Of a stretch of 12,641 nt of DNA, positions 1 to 6,626 are shown piece after piece. The DNA is from Clostridiales bacterium (GTDB lineage: Bacteria > Bacillota > Clostridia > Christensenellales > CAG-138): NCBI GenBank assembly GCA_031270585.1, contig JAISXK010000149.1, positions 1 to 12,641 on the forward strand, read 5' to 3'. Numbering within the stretch: the first letter of the stretch is position 1; the number at the start of each line of letters is the position of its first letter. The translations under genes and the position numbers were made by a program. The notes under the pieces were generated by a model. The model had not been told where the DNA came from and did no database searches. It saw nothing but the letters and a program-made list of their open reading frames with translations.

Positions 1-61
1 GGATAGTCTTTATTGCCCTATAGGTGGTTGAATACTTACTTGTCGTCCACCCTAAACGCAT
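1..61 (-). CDS. IS transposase, N-terminal 20 codons (cut by window edge)
   Basis: An ATG at 61-59 on the minus strand opens a frame that reads MRLGWTTSKYSTTYRAIK and runs off the left edge without a stop. It is preceded by an AGGGGTGA ribosome site five bases upstream and by a good promoter. The opening pattern (Met-Arg-Leu-x-Trp-Thr-x-Ser-Lys-x-Ser-Thr) resembles the N-terminus that I recall for IS1634/IS4-superfamily transposases (usually about 500-600 aa), which cut and paste the element through a DDE active site lying further in. Only 20 residues are visible, so the family is a recollection-based guess and intactness is unknown. The insertion sequence end must lie to the right of the promoter, probably between about 110 and 240, but I could not define its terminal repeat. 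Confidence 0.5.
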   Translation of the reverse strand, partial: MRLGWTTSKYSTTYRAIKTI

Positions 62-78
62 AAAATCACCCCTACTAC

Positions 79-107
79 AGTATATAGTATTACAATGGAA
101 CGTGCAA
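79..107 (-). promoter_or_regulatory. Sigma-A-type promoter of the leftward transposase gene
   Basis: On the minus strand TTGCAC (107-102) and TATACT (84-79) are separated by exactly 17 bases, and the -10 box lies 17 bases before the start codon at 61. Spacing and box quality are close to consensus. It supports the leftward frame as a real gene. Confidence 0.6.
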
Positions 108-239
108 TATAAAATTTTAGTTTGCTAAAAATAAGCTATCGCAGGCTTTTTAAAGTAGAGTTGGGTAGTAAAGGTGTCAAACGCCCACATCCTTATATAT
201 ACCTATTTTTTTTATCTACACCCATTCCGAAGATACGGG

Positions 240-268
240 TTGCGGTCACAGGGCGTTATTGGTATAAT
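240..268 (+). promoter_or_regulatory. Extended -10 promoter upstream of mltG
   Basis: TTGCGG (240-245) and a perfect TATAAT (263-268) are 17 bases apart. TGG directly before the -10 box makes it an extended -10 promoter. The predicted start is about 35 bases before the mltG ATG. This gives mltG its own promoter independent of the IS to the left. Confidence 0.65.
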
Positions 269-311
269 ACTGTACTACAATATGCAATAAATATACGCAT
301 ATAAGGAGAAT

Positions 312-1484
312 ATGGCTACAAAGCGGCAAAACGGCAAATCAAGCTATAAAGGTGTTCTGCAATGGCGTCTACATCCTGCGGTGGTGCGCGTTTGGCGTAT
401 CTGCAGGCCCGTTTTAACGCTGGCAATCGGCGGGTTTGTGGCCTATTGCGTGTTCGCGTTTGCCATCAACTACTTGGTGGATCGCTTCATCAGCCCTGTG
501 GATGTTAACGACCCCACGCCCATCGAATTCGTGGTGGAAAAGAGTGATTCCGCCAGCAAAATTGCCACAAATTTATACAACGCCTGCGGCGAAGATGAAC
601 CCGGCATCATATCCAACACCGCCGTCTTCAAAATTTATGTTGATTTTGTAGGCAAAGCCGAAAGCTTAAAGGCCGGCACCTATGTGCTTTCAAAAAATAT
701 GGATATCGTACAAATCGTCGATATCATTTGCGCGGGCAACCCGCCAAAGGAATCTGCCAACTTCAAGGTGCTGGAAGGGTATACCATAAGCGGCGTACTC
801 TATTCGCTAAACGAGGCCAAGCTTGAGATAGACGAAAGTGCGTTTTACGCTGCCTGCAACGATATAGAAACCTATAAAACATACAGTTTTATTGATGCTT
901 TACAGGATAAAGCCGGCCAGCGGGATTATATCCTGGAAGGCTATCTCTTCCCGGATACCTACACGGTGTTTGTAGACGCGGATGCCAATGATGTCATTAC
1001 AAAAATGCTGGTGCGCTTTAACGAAATATTTACCGATGAATACATCGCTCGCGCCGAGCAACTGGGCATGACGATCGACGAAGTGATCATCCTGGCCAGC
1101 ATCATACAACGAGAAGCCGCCATGGCCGAGGATTTTCCCAAGGTTTCTGCGGTGTTCCACAACCGGCTGGGGGATAATCAAAAGCTGGAATCCTGCGCCA
1201 CGCTGCAATATGTACTAAAGGTTAACAAATACCAGTATAACGAGGAGGAGCGGGCGACCGATTCCCCCTACAATACATACCTGTACAGCGGCCTGCCCAC
1301 AGGGCCTATCGGCAACCCCGGCAAAATGGCCATCGAGGCGGCGCTTTACCCCGACGAAGACTTTATCAAAAAGGATTACCGATACTTTTGCAATATGGAT
1401 TTGCCGGATAACAAGGCGCTGATCTTTGCCACCACCTATGAGCAGCACCAGAAAAACGTCGCCAAATACCAGCAATACTGGTGA
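312..1484 (+). CDS. mltG: Endolytic murein transglycosylase MltG (YceG-like)
   Basis: MltG is a membrane-anchored lytic transglycosylase that cuts nascent glycan strands in peptidoglycan and is thought to act as a terminase during septal and peripheral wall synthesis. The 390-aa product has a basic cytoplasmic tail (1-33), one transmembrane helix (about 35-56), a LysM-like region (about 70-145) and the YceG catalytic domain (about 150-385). Family motifs visible are LEGYLFPDTYTV (208-219), LASIIQREAA (261-270) with the catalytic Glu268, VFHNRL (281-286), LESCATLQY (292-300) and SGLPTGPIGNPG (326-337). Length is in the family's usual range. The ATG follows AAGGAG with only three bases between, closer than ideal, but no better in-frame start exists nearby. 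It has its own promoter at 240-268. The next gene, sigK, is 275 bp away, so co-transcription is uncertain. Confidence 0.95.
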   Translation: MATKRQNGKSSYKGVLQWRLHPAVVRVWRICRPVLTLAIGGFVAYCVFAFAINYLVDRFISPVDVNDPTPIEFVVEKSDSASKIATNLYNACGEDEPGIISNTAVFKIYVDFVGKAESLKAGTYVLSKNMDIVQIVDIICAGNPPKESANFKVLEGYTISGVLYSLNEAKLEIDESAFYAACNDIETYKTYSFIDALQDKAGQRDYILEGYLFPDTYTVFVDADANDVITKMLVRFNEIFTDEYIARAEQLGMTIDEVIILASIIQREAAMAEDFPKVSAVFHNRLGDNQKLESCATLQYVLKVNKYQYNEEERATDSPYNTYLYSGLPTGPIGNPGKMAIEAALYPDEDFIKKDYRYFCNMDLPDNKALIFATTYEQHQKNVAKYQQYW

Positions 1485-1759
1485 TTGGCAACGCGGCTTG
1501 AAGTATTGTCGCCCGGCAATATCGACCGTGTGCCGCGCATCAAAAACATGTAAACGGCGTAAGGCGAAACCATAGCTGAAGCCATGCATCTGCAACAAAA
1601 ACTCTTTGTTGATGCGGATGCGCAGTTCAGCCCCGGCGGTATACTGCGGAAAGAACGCCGGGTATATTTCAGGCTACGTGCCGCAATGAACTGCGGACAA
1701 ACAAGTTTCGCCTTTTTGCTGCATATGTTGAAACACCGCTATTGCAGGAGGATCAACAT
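1485..1759. other. mltG-sigK intergenic region, no supported gene
   Basis: No convincing gene lies here. A stem-loop with 7-bp G+C arms, CCCGGCG (1632-1638) and CGCCGGG (1656-1662), has a 17-base loop but no clean T-run, so it is at best a weak terminator for mltG. A possible mother-cell-type -10 box, CATATGTT (1722-1729), sits 31 bp before the sigK start, but I see no matching -35 at a proper distance. A stop-free minus-strand frame (1485-1673) has no start signal and continues antisense to mltG. Confidence 0.5.
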
Positions 1760-2443
1760 ATGCTTGGTAGCTTGTTGCAGCTTTGCCGTGAAATTTTCTT
1801 CTTTTCCGCATACGTCAGCGGCGGCAATTCGTTCCCCGAACCGTTATCCCCCTACGAAGAAAGTGCCTGCCTGGAGCGTTACGCAGCGGGGGATGAATCC
1901 GCTCGCACCACGCTGATTGAACGCAACCTGCGCCTTGTGGCGCATATCGCAAAAAAATATACCGTAGCCGGTCGCAACAGCGATGATTTGATTTCGATAG
2001 GCACCATCGGTTTGATAAAGGCTGTATCAACCTATAATAGGGACAAGGGTACCGCGCTTGCCACCTACGCCGCCAGATGCATTGATAATGAAATATTGAT
2101 GAGCATACGTTCCGAAAAACGCCAAGCGCCGGAAATATCGCTTTTTGATACCATCGGTACCGACCGCGACGGCAACGATATCCCCTTGTCGGATATTTTG
2201 GGGTCGGATGCGTCCGTTGTAAGCGACGAGGTGGAACTGCTGCTGAACGCGGAAAAACTGCACAAGCTCATAGTTAATCGCCTTAATGAGCGTGAGCGCC
2301 TCGTGATAGAGCTTCGCTACGGTCTGGCGGGAAAATTTTGCATGACGCAACGCGAAATCGCCAATATGCTGGATATATCCCGCTCCTATGTTTCCCGCAT
2401 AGAGAAAAAGGCTCTGGGCAAGCTGAAACAGGCATTTTATTAA
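1760..2443 (+). CDS. sigK: RNA polymerase sporulation sigma factor K (pro-sigma-K form)
   Basis: Sigma-K directs late mother-cell transcription during sporulation (coat, cortex maturation, mother-cell lysis). The 227-aa product carries sigma region 2 (NLRLVAHIAKKY, 56-67; DDLISIGTIGLIKAV, 75-89; ATYAARCIDNEIL, 101-113) and region 4 with its helix-turn-helix (TQREIANMLDISRSYVSRIE, 196-215). I chose ATG 1760 because AGGAGG (1746-1751) lies eight bases before it; a TTG at 1742 would put the ribosome site inside the frame. The first 17 residues are hydrophobic (LLQLCREIFFFSA) and precede YVSGGNSFPEPL, which lines up with the mature start of Bacillus subtilis sigma-K after removal of its 20-residue pro-sequence. 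This suggests an inactive membrane-bound precursor cut by an SpoIVFB-type protease. The gene is continuous: no skin element interrupts it. A TIM-barrel gene follows after 26 bp. Confidence 0.93.
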   Translation: MLGSLLQLCREIFFFSAYVSGGNSFPEPLSPYEESACLERYAAGDESARTTLIERNLRLVAHIAKKYTVAGRNSDDLISIGTIGLIKAVSTYNRDKGTALATYAARCIDNEILMSIRSEKRQAPEISLFDTIGTDRDGNDIPLSDILGSDASVVSDEVELLLNAEKLHKLIVNRLNERERLVIELRYGLAGKFCMTQREIANMLDISRSYVSRIEKKALGKLKQAFY

Positions 2444-2469
2444 TTTTATATTGTTTTACGGGAGAAAAA

Positions 2470-3360
2470 ATGAAGCAGCATACCATCCGTTTCGGGCCCG
2501 CTGGCAATTCGGCTTCCTTTTACAATGCAGGCCATAAATCCACGCTGGAAATGCCCGCGTGGGTTGCCGCCATGTCGCTCAATGCGTTTGAATACTCATT
2601 TGGGCGAGGCGTTCGCCTGTCGGACAAGCTGGCCGGTGAAATAGGTGAAAAGGCCAAGGAATATGACGTTCAATTGAGCGTGCACATGCCCTATTATATC
2701 AATCTGGCGACGGACGACCCTGAAAAGCAGGCAAATACCAAGCGGTACTTTTTACAATCCATGCGCGCCGCGCGCTTTATAGGCGCCACCAGGGGCGTAT
2801 TCCACCCGGGAACCGCAGGAGCTGCGACAGGCCCGCAGCGGCGGGCTGCGTTTGAACGGGCATATCAATTGTTTCGGAGCTTTTTAAAGGAATTTGCCGA
2901 ACTGGAGGATTTTCAAGGATTCACGCTTTGCCCCGAAACCATGGGCAAATTAAACCAGCTAGGCGACTTGGACGAAATACTGGCCATTTGCAACCTTGAT
3001 AAACAACTGTTGCCCTGCATCGATTTCGGGCATTTGCATTGCAGGGGACTTGGCGCGATCAACACCATACACGATTACGCCGCCATATTGGATAAGACCG
3101 AAAAGGTGTTGGGCGTTGCACGCGCGCGCAATATGCATATTCATTTCAGCAAGATCGAGTTCACAAAAGCGGGGGAGAGGATGCACCGCACGTTTGCCGA
3201 AGAAGGATATGGCCCGGATTTTGCGCCGCTTCTCGAACTGCTGGCCGAACGGCGCTATACGCCCATAATCATATGTGAGAGCAACGGCACCATGGCGGAA
3301 GACGCTCTGGTAATGAAGAAATTTTATGAAAATTATACAAAAACGCGCAATTCGCCATAA
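2470..3360 (+). CDS. Endonuclease IV-like TIM-barrel protein (AP endonuclease 2 family)
   Basis: The 296-aa product belongs to the xylose-isomerase-like TIM-barrel superfamily and is closest to endonuclease IV (Nfo), which nicks DNA at abasic sites using three zinc ions. Candidate metal ligands appear in order: His72 (SVHMPYYINLA), His112 (FHPGT), Glu156 (CPETMGK), Asp185 and His188 (CIDFGHLH), His223 or His225 (NMHIHFSK), His239 (ERMHRTF) and Glu270 (ICESNG). The Escherichia coli Asp-Arg-His pair region is here Glu-Arg-Met-His, so one ligand site differs and repair activity should not be assumed; a sugar-phosphate isomerase-like or other role is possible. Start ATG 2470 follows GGGAG, seven bases upstream. 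It probably shares the sigK transcript, which would give a sporulation-time expression. DNA repair during spore formation would fit, but that is inference. Confidence 0.85.
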   Translation: MKQHTIRFGPAGNSASFYNAGHKSTLEMPAWVAAMSLNAFEYSFGRGVRLSDKLAGEIGEKAKEYDVQLSVHMPYYINLATDDPEKQANTKRYFLQSMRAARFIGATRGVFHPGTAGAATGPQRRAAFERAYQLFRSFLKEFAELEDFQGFTLCPETMGKLNQLGDLDEILAICNLDKQLLPCIDFGHLHCRGLGAINTIHDYAAILDKTEKVLGVARARNMHIHFSKIEFTKAGERMHRTFAEEGYGPDFAPLLELLAERRYTPIIICESNGTMAEDALVMKKFYENYTKTRNSP

Positions 3361-3365
3361 AAGCC

Positions 3366-3395
3366 TTGTTGAGGGATAGCGCGCTATGGTAAAAT
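3366..3395 (+). promoter_or_regulatory. Candidate efp promoter with an embedded 12-bp palindrome
   Basis: TTGTTG (3366-3371) and TAAAAT (3390-3395, preceded by TGG) are 18 bases apart and lie about 54 bp before the efp start. The perfect palindrome ATAGCGCGCTAT occupies 3376-3387, inside the spacer, where a bound dimer would block RNA polymerase. The -35 box is only fair, so the promoter call is tentative; the palindrome is exact. Confidence 0.45.
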
Positions 3396-3448
3396 CTATC
3401 TTGCATGATTATGCGTGTAACATCAAACAAAATTGCGGAGGATGTTTT

Positions 3449-4009
3449 ATGATAATGGCGGGCGATTTTCGCAAGGGCGTCACGGTAGAGATTGATGGCC
3501 AGGTATGGTCCATAGCCGACTTTCAACATGTAAAGCCGGGGAAGGGCGCCGCGTTTGTGCGCACACGTTTAAAAAACGTAATGACAGGAGCCGTGTTAGA
3601 GCGCACGTTCAACCCTGCGGACAAATACCCCAAAGCACATATTGAAACCAAGGAGATGCAATATCTCTATAACGAAGGCGGCCTGTATTATTTTATGGAT
3701 ATGGAGACATATGACCAGTTGCCGCTCAACCACAACCAAGTGGAGGATGCCATCAACTTTATTGTGGAAAACGAAACCGCCAAGGTGCGCTTTTATAAGG
3801 GCAATCCCTTCTCGGTGGAAGCGCCCAATTTCGTAGAACTAACCGTAACCGAAACCGATCCGGGCTTTAAAGGCGACACGGCAACGGGCGCTATCAAACC
3901 CGCCACACTGGAAACCGGCTATAAGATCAACGTGCCGCTGTTTGTAAACGAAGGCGACCGTATCCGTGTGGATACGCGCACAGGCGAATATATGGAGCGT
4001 GTGCAATAA
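3449..4009 (+). CDS. efp: Translation elongation factor P
   Basis: EF-P binds between the P and E sites of stalled ribosomes and promotes peptide-bond formation at polyproline stretches. The 186-aa product has the three expected beta domains: a KOW-like N-terminal domain (1-63), a first OB domain (about 68-128) and a second OB domain (about 130-186). The acceptor loop VKPGKGAAFVR (28-38) carries Lys32, at the position that is 5-aminopentanolylated in Bacillus subtilis; the following residues are of the Gram-positive type. The EF-P signature is visible at 141-157 (KGDTATGAIKPATLETG). ATG 3449 is preferred because GGAGG (3437-3441) lies seven bases before it; an alternative ATG two codons later is also possible. 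A CD1247-type gene follows after 47 bp, likely on the same transcript. Confidence 0.96.
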   Translation: MIMAGDFRKGVTVEIDGQVWSIADFQHVKPGKGAAFVRTRLKNVMTGAVLERTFNPADKYPKAHIETKEMQYLYNEGGLYYFMDMETYDQLPLNHNQVEDAINFIVENETAKVRFYKGNPFSVEAPNFVELTVTETDPGFKGDTATGAIKPATLETGYKINVPLFVNEGDRIRVDTRTGEYMERVQ

Positions 4010-4056
4010 TTTGTCGGCGACCCCGCATTTTGGCGCCCGCTGTTATGAGGTGAAAT

Positions 4057-4416
4057 ATGAGCTATATAAAAGAGAAGGTATCCTATTTAAAGGGCTTGTT
4101 GGATGGCTTGCATATCGGGGATGACCCGCAAAGCAAGCTGATTGCCGCCATGATCGAAGTGATGGATAACATCGCCGATGTAATCGACGACAACGAGGCC
4201 ACCATTGATGAATTGGACGAATGCATATCCGACATCTACCTGACGCTGGATGGAATGGAGGAAGCGGACGCGCACGACTTCCCTGATGAGGACACTTTTG
4301 TAGAGGTTACCTGCCCGCATTGCCATGAAGTCATATCCTTTGATGAGGATATGCTTGCGCAGAACAAGGATTTGATTTGCCCCGCATGCAACAAAAAGGT
4401 GGCGTTCGCCGAATAG
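4057..4416 (+). CDS. CD1247-type N-terminal domain protein with a zinc ribbon
   Basis: A small acidic protein (119 aa) of unknown function found in clostridia. Residues 1-70 are an all-helical domain (SYIKEKVSYLKGLLDGL at 2-18, then a long acidic helix) that matches what I recall as the CD1247 N-terminal domain. Residues 82-117 form a rubredoxin-like zinc ribbon with two CxxC pairs, Cys86/Cys89 (CPHC) and Cys108/Cys111 (CPAC). AGGTGA just upstream (4048-4053) is a ribosome site, rather close to the ATG. Its position directly behind efp suggests a link to translation or RNA polymerase, where such ribbons are common, but nothing in the sequence proves it. Confidence 0.85.
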   Translation: MSYIKEKVSYLKGLLDGLHIGDDPQSKLIAAMIEVMDNIADVIDDNEATIDELDECISDIYLTLDGMEEADAHDFPDEDTFVEVTCPHCHEVISFDEDMLAQNKDLICPACNKKVAFAE

Positions 4417-4541
4417 ACGCGCCATGACGCGTTTCGCCAACCGCATAGTCATGAAGGTCACCGTATTCTTGCCTGGCGGCGTCTTGTTTTAAACGACGTT
4501 GCTCGGTTTCTATACAATAAATATATAAGTTGGGGGATATT

Positions 4542-6104
4542 ATGGACACAAGCTCGGTTCAAATTCTAATCGCAATGGCGGTGTACATGGCCGTCGTAAT
4601 CGGAATCGGCATCACTTTTGCAAAGCGAGCCAACGAAAGCTCGGCAAGTTATTTTTTAGGCGGGCGAAGTTTGGGGCCTTGGGTGACGGCAATGAGCGCA
4701 GAAGCGTCGGATATGTCCGGCTGGTTGTTGATGGGCCTGCCCGGCGTCGCCTATTGGTGCGGTCTTGCCGACGCCGCGTGGACGGCTATCGGCCTCGCTA
4801 TAGGCACATACCTGAACTGGTTGATTGTTTCAAAAAGGCTTCGCCGTTACAGCGAAAAGGCGGGTAACGCCATTACCTTGCCCGCTTTTTTCTCCAACCG
4901 GTTCCGCGAGGATAAAAAGGTGCTGATGAGCATCTCCGCACTGTTTATAATCGTATTTTTCACCGTATATGGCGCCAGCTGCCTTGTTACCTGCGGCAAG
5001 CTGTTTTCTGCTTTGTTTGGCATGCCCTATGTTGCCATGATGATTGTCGGCGCCGTGTTTGTGTTGCTGTATACGTTTTTGGGCGGTTTTTTGGCTGAAA
5101 GCGCCTCGGATTTTATGCAAGCAATTGTGATGGTGGTGGCATTGGTGGTGGTGGTTGCCGTTGGTTCTTCGGCTGCGGGTGGCTTTGGCGCGGTGATCAA
5201 TAACGCCAAAAGCATTCCGGGGTTCTTCGAGTTTTTCGGTATAGCCAGCCCTGCGATTGACGCCAATGGCGCTCAGTTGGTAGAAAACGCGGCGCCTGTA
5301 TTTGGCCCCGCAGGAGGGTACGGCTTCATCACGATCCTGTCCACCATGGCTTGGGGTCTTGGGTATTTCGGCATGCCGCAGGTGCTACTGCGCTTTATGG
5401 CCATACGCAAAGAAAGCGAGCTCAAACGTTCCAGGCGCATCGCAACCGTATGGGTCGTGATATCGCTGGCGACGGCCGTTTTTATCGGCATCATAGGCAG
5501 GGCGTTATACCCTGCAGCATTGGGCACCGTGTCTGAATCGGAAAATGTATTCATACTGCTTTCTACCAACTTATTGCCGCTGTTGCTGGCCGGCTTTGTC
5601 ATGGCGGGCATATTGGCGGCCACCATCAGTTCCTCCGATTCCTATTTGCTGATTGCGGCCTCGGCATTCGCAAAAAACGTTTACCAGGGACTGCTTAAAA
5701 AGCATGCAAGCGATAAGCAGGTCATGCGGGTTTCGCGTATCACCCTGCTTGCCATAACGTTAGTAGCCGTTATCATCGCTTTGGATGAAAATAGCGTTAT
5801 TTTTACAATCGTATCCTTTGCGTGGGCCGGTTTTGGAGCCACATTTGGCCCGTTGGTACTTTTTTCATTGTTCTGGAAGCGCACAAACCGCAGTGGTGCA
5901 ATCGCGGGCATTTTGGGCGGGGGGTTCATGGTGTTCTTCTGGAAGTTGGTTATTCGACCGTTGGGCGGCGCGTGGAATATCTACGAGTTGCTGCCGGCAT
6001 TTCTTTTTTCCTGCGCGCTTATCGTCATCGTTTCGCTTTTAACGGCACCGCCATCCGATGAGCTGAAGGCGGAATTCGAGGCGGTAAAGGCGGGGAAGGC
6101 GTAA
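4542..6104 (+). CDS. putP: Sodium/proline symporter (SSS family)
   Basis: A 520-aa polytopic membrane protein of the sodium:solute symporter family that imports a substrate, most likely L-proline, together with Na+. Its length is close to that of Escherichia coli PutP (502 aa), and about 13 membrane helices can be traced. Key segments are SAEASDMSGWLLMGLPG (52-68) with Asp57 at the place of the Na+-site Asp55 of PutP, the WGLGYFGMPQ loop (271-280), and AATISSSDS (359-367) corresponding to the second Na+-coordinating Ser/Thr region. The last ~20 residues are hydrophilic and charged. ATG 4542 is chosen over a TTG four codons upstream because GGGGGAT (4532-4538) can serve as the ribosome site only for the ATG. 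No strong promoter is obvious in the 125 bp upstream; a TACAAT sits at 4513-4518 without a good -35. Proline identity is by overall resemblance, so another small amino acid is possible. Confidence 0.92.
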   Translation: MDTSSVQILIAMAVYMAVVIGIGITFAKRANESSASYFLGGRSLGPWVTAMSAEASDMSGWLLMGLPGVAYWCGLADAAWTAIGLAIGTYLNWLIVSKRLRRYSEKAGNAITLPAFFSNRFREDKKVLMSISALFIIVFFTVYGASCLVTCGKLFSALFGMPYVAMMIVGAVFVLLYTFLGGFLAESASDFMQAIVMVVALVVVVAVGSSAAGGFGAVINNAKSIPGFFEFFGIASPAIDANGAQLVENAAPVFGPAGGYGFITILSTMAWGLGYFGMPQVLLRFMAIRKESELKRSRRIATVWVVISLATAVFIGIIGRALYPAALGTVSESENVFILLSTNLLPLLLAGFVMAGILAATISSSDSYLLIAASAFAKNVYQGLLKKHASDKQVMRVSRITLLAITLVAVIIALDENSVIFTIVSFAWAGFGATFGPLVLFSLFWKRTNRSGAIAGILGGGFMVFFWKLVIRPLGGAWNIYELLPAFLFSCALIVIVSLLTAPPSDELKAEFEAVKAGKA

Positions 6105-6144
6105 CCGCTTCGCCTGCTACTTATACTTGCTTCAATGTCTTAGT

Positions 6145-6202
6145 CAAACAAAAGAGAGCAAAATGCCTAAAACGCTGGGCTTTCGCTCTCTTTTCTTGTT
6201 TG
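6145..6202 (+). terminator. Stem-loop terminator after putP
   Basis: AAAAGAGAGC (6150-6159) pairs perfectly with GCTCTCTTTT (6185-6194). Beyond a 3-base bulge the stem extends with CAAAC (6145-6149) and GTTTG (6198-6202). The 25-base loop can close further through GCC/GGC. The T-run on the 3' arm and the A-run on the 5' arm allow termination in both directions. It lies 40 bp past the putP stop. Confidence 0.7.
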
Positions 6203-6271
6203 AAAATGTCGTATGAAGTCCCCTATAGCGGTGTTGGCGTTGACGGTGCCGGTACGCGCCAAATAATACGT

Positions 6272-6302
6272 GTCTAAATATGCGTCTAAATATCGTAAAT
6301 AT
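6272..6302. repeat. Short tandem repeat, 12-base period
   Basis: GTCTAAATAT occurs at 6272-6281 and 6284-6293, and a shortened CGTAAATAT follows at 6294-6302. The 12-base spacing is close to one helical turn, so copies face nearly the same side of the DNA. Confidence 0.6.
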
Positions 6303-6562
6303 GGCGAAAAGGGTCAATCTTTGCGTTGTCATAGGGGTATACGGTATGATATGGTGTAGGCGAAATATGGCCGGCGCCGCCGTAATCGGTATTTTTACAG
6401 CCTGTAAGCCAGGATGCGCGAAATGAACCAGGATGATCGCGCGTGTTTTGCTAGCTTTGCGCATCATATGCGTATTATATTACCTTTGCGTAAATTTTTC
6501 AAAACGACTGCGGGGCCTATACCATTTGTCGTTTTGCAGCGTATGCCTGCTTCATGATTACT

Positions 6563-6595
6563 TATTACACCGGGCAACCGGGGTCGGGGGTAATA
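6563..6595 (+). other. Nested hairpin 31 bp upstream of the GTG start
   Basis: An outer stem TATTAC (6563-6568) / GTAATA (6590-6595) encloses an inner CCGG (6570-6573) / CCGG (6578-6581) stem closed by GCAA, a GNRA-type tetraloop. It ends 18 bases before the GGGGGAT ribosome site and could modulate translation or mRNA stability of the downstream gene. Confidence 0.4.
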
Positions 6596-6626
6596 CCTCC
6601 GCAACAATAGGACGGGGGATATACAT

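Larger units (their letters stand above)
6203..6626. other. Long leader / intergenic region upstream of the cNMP-DUF2225 gene
   Basis: About 420 bp without a supported gene. It holds a candidate promoter TTGCGT (6321-6326) with TATGAT (6345-6350) at 18 bases, which would give a leader of roughly 270 bases. It also holds a 12-base tandem repeat (6272-6302), a CCAGGATG direct repeat (6409-6416 and 6428-6435) and a nested hairpin (6563-6595). A short plus-strand frame from 6433 has no ribosome site and runs into the next gene's start in another frame, so I do not count it. I did not recognise a known riboswitch. Confidence 0.5.

Noticed and set aside
122..304. Plus-strand 60-codon frame before mltG
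   Set aside because: It starts at TTG without a ribosome site, contains the mltG promoter, and its composition is that of A+T-rich non-coding DNA.
1485..1673. Stop-free minus-strand stretch in the mltG-sigK gap, somewhat protein-like in composition
   Set aside because: It continues antisense into mltG, has a stop at 1674-1676, no ribosome site and no recognisable motif. A decayed gene is possible but not supportable.
1760..2443. A skin-type element or frameshift in sigK
   Set aside because: The frame is continuous from the pro-sequence through the region 4 helix-turn-helix, with normal length.
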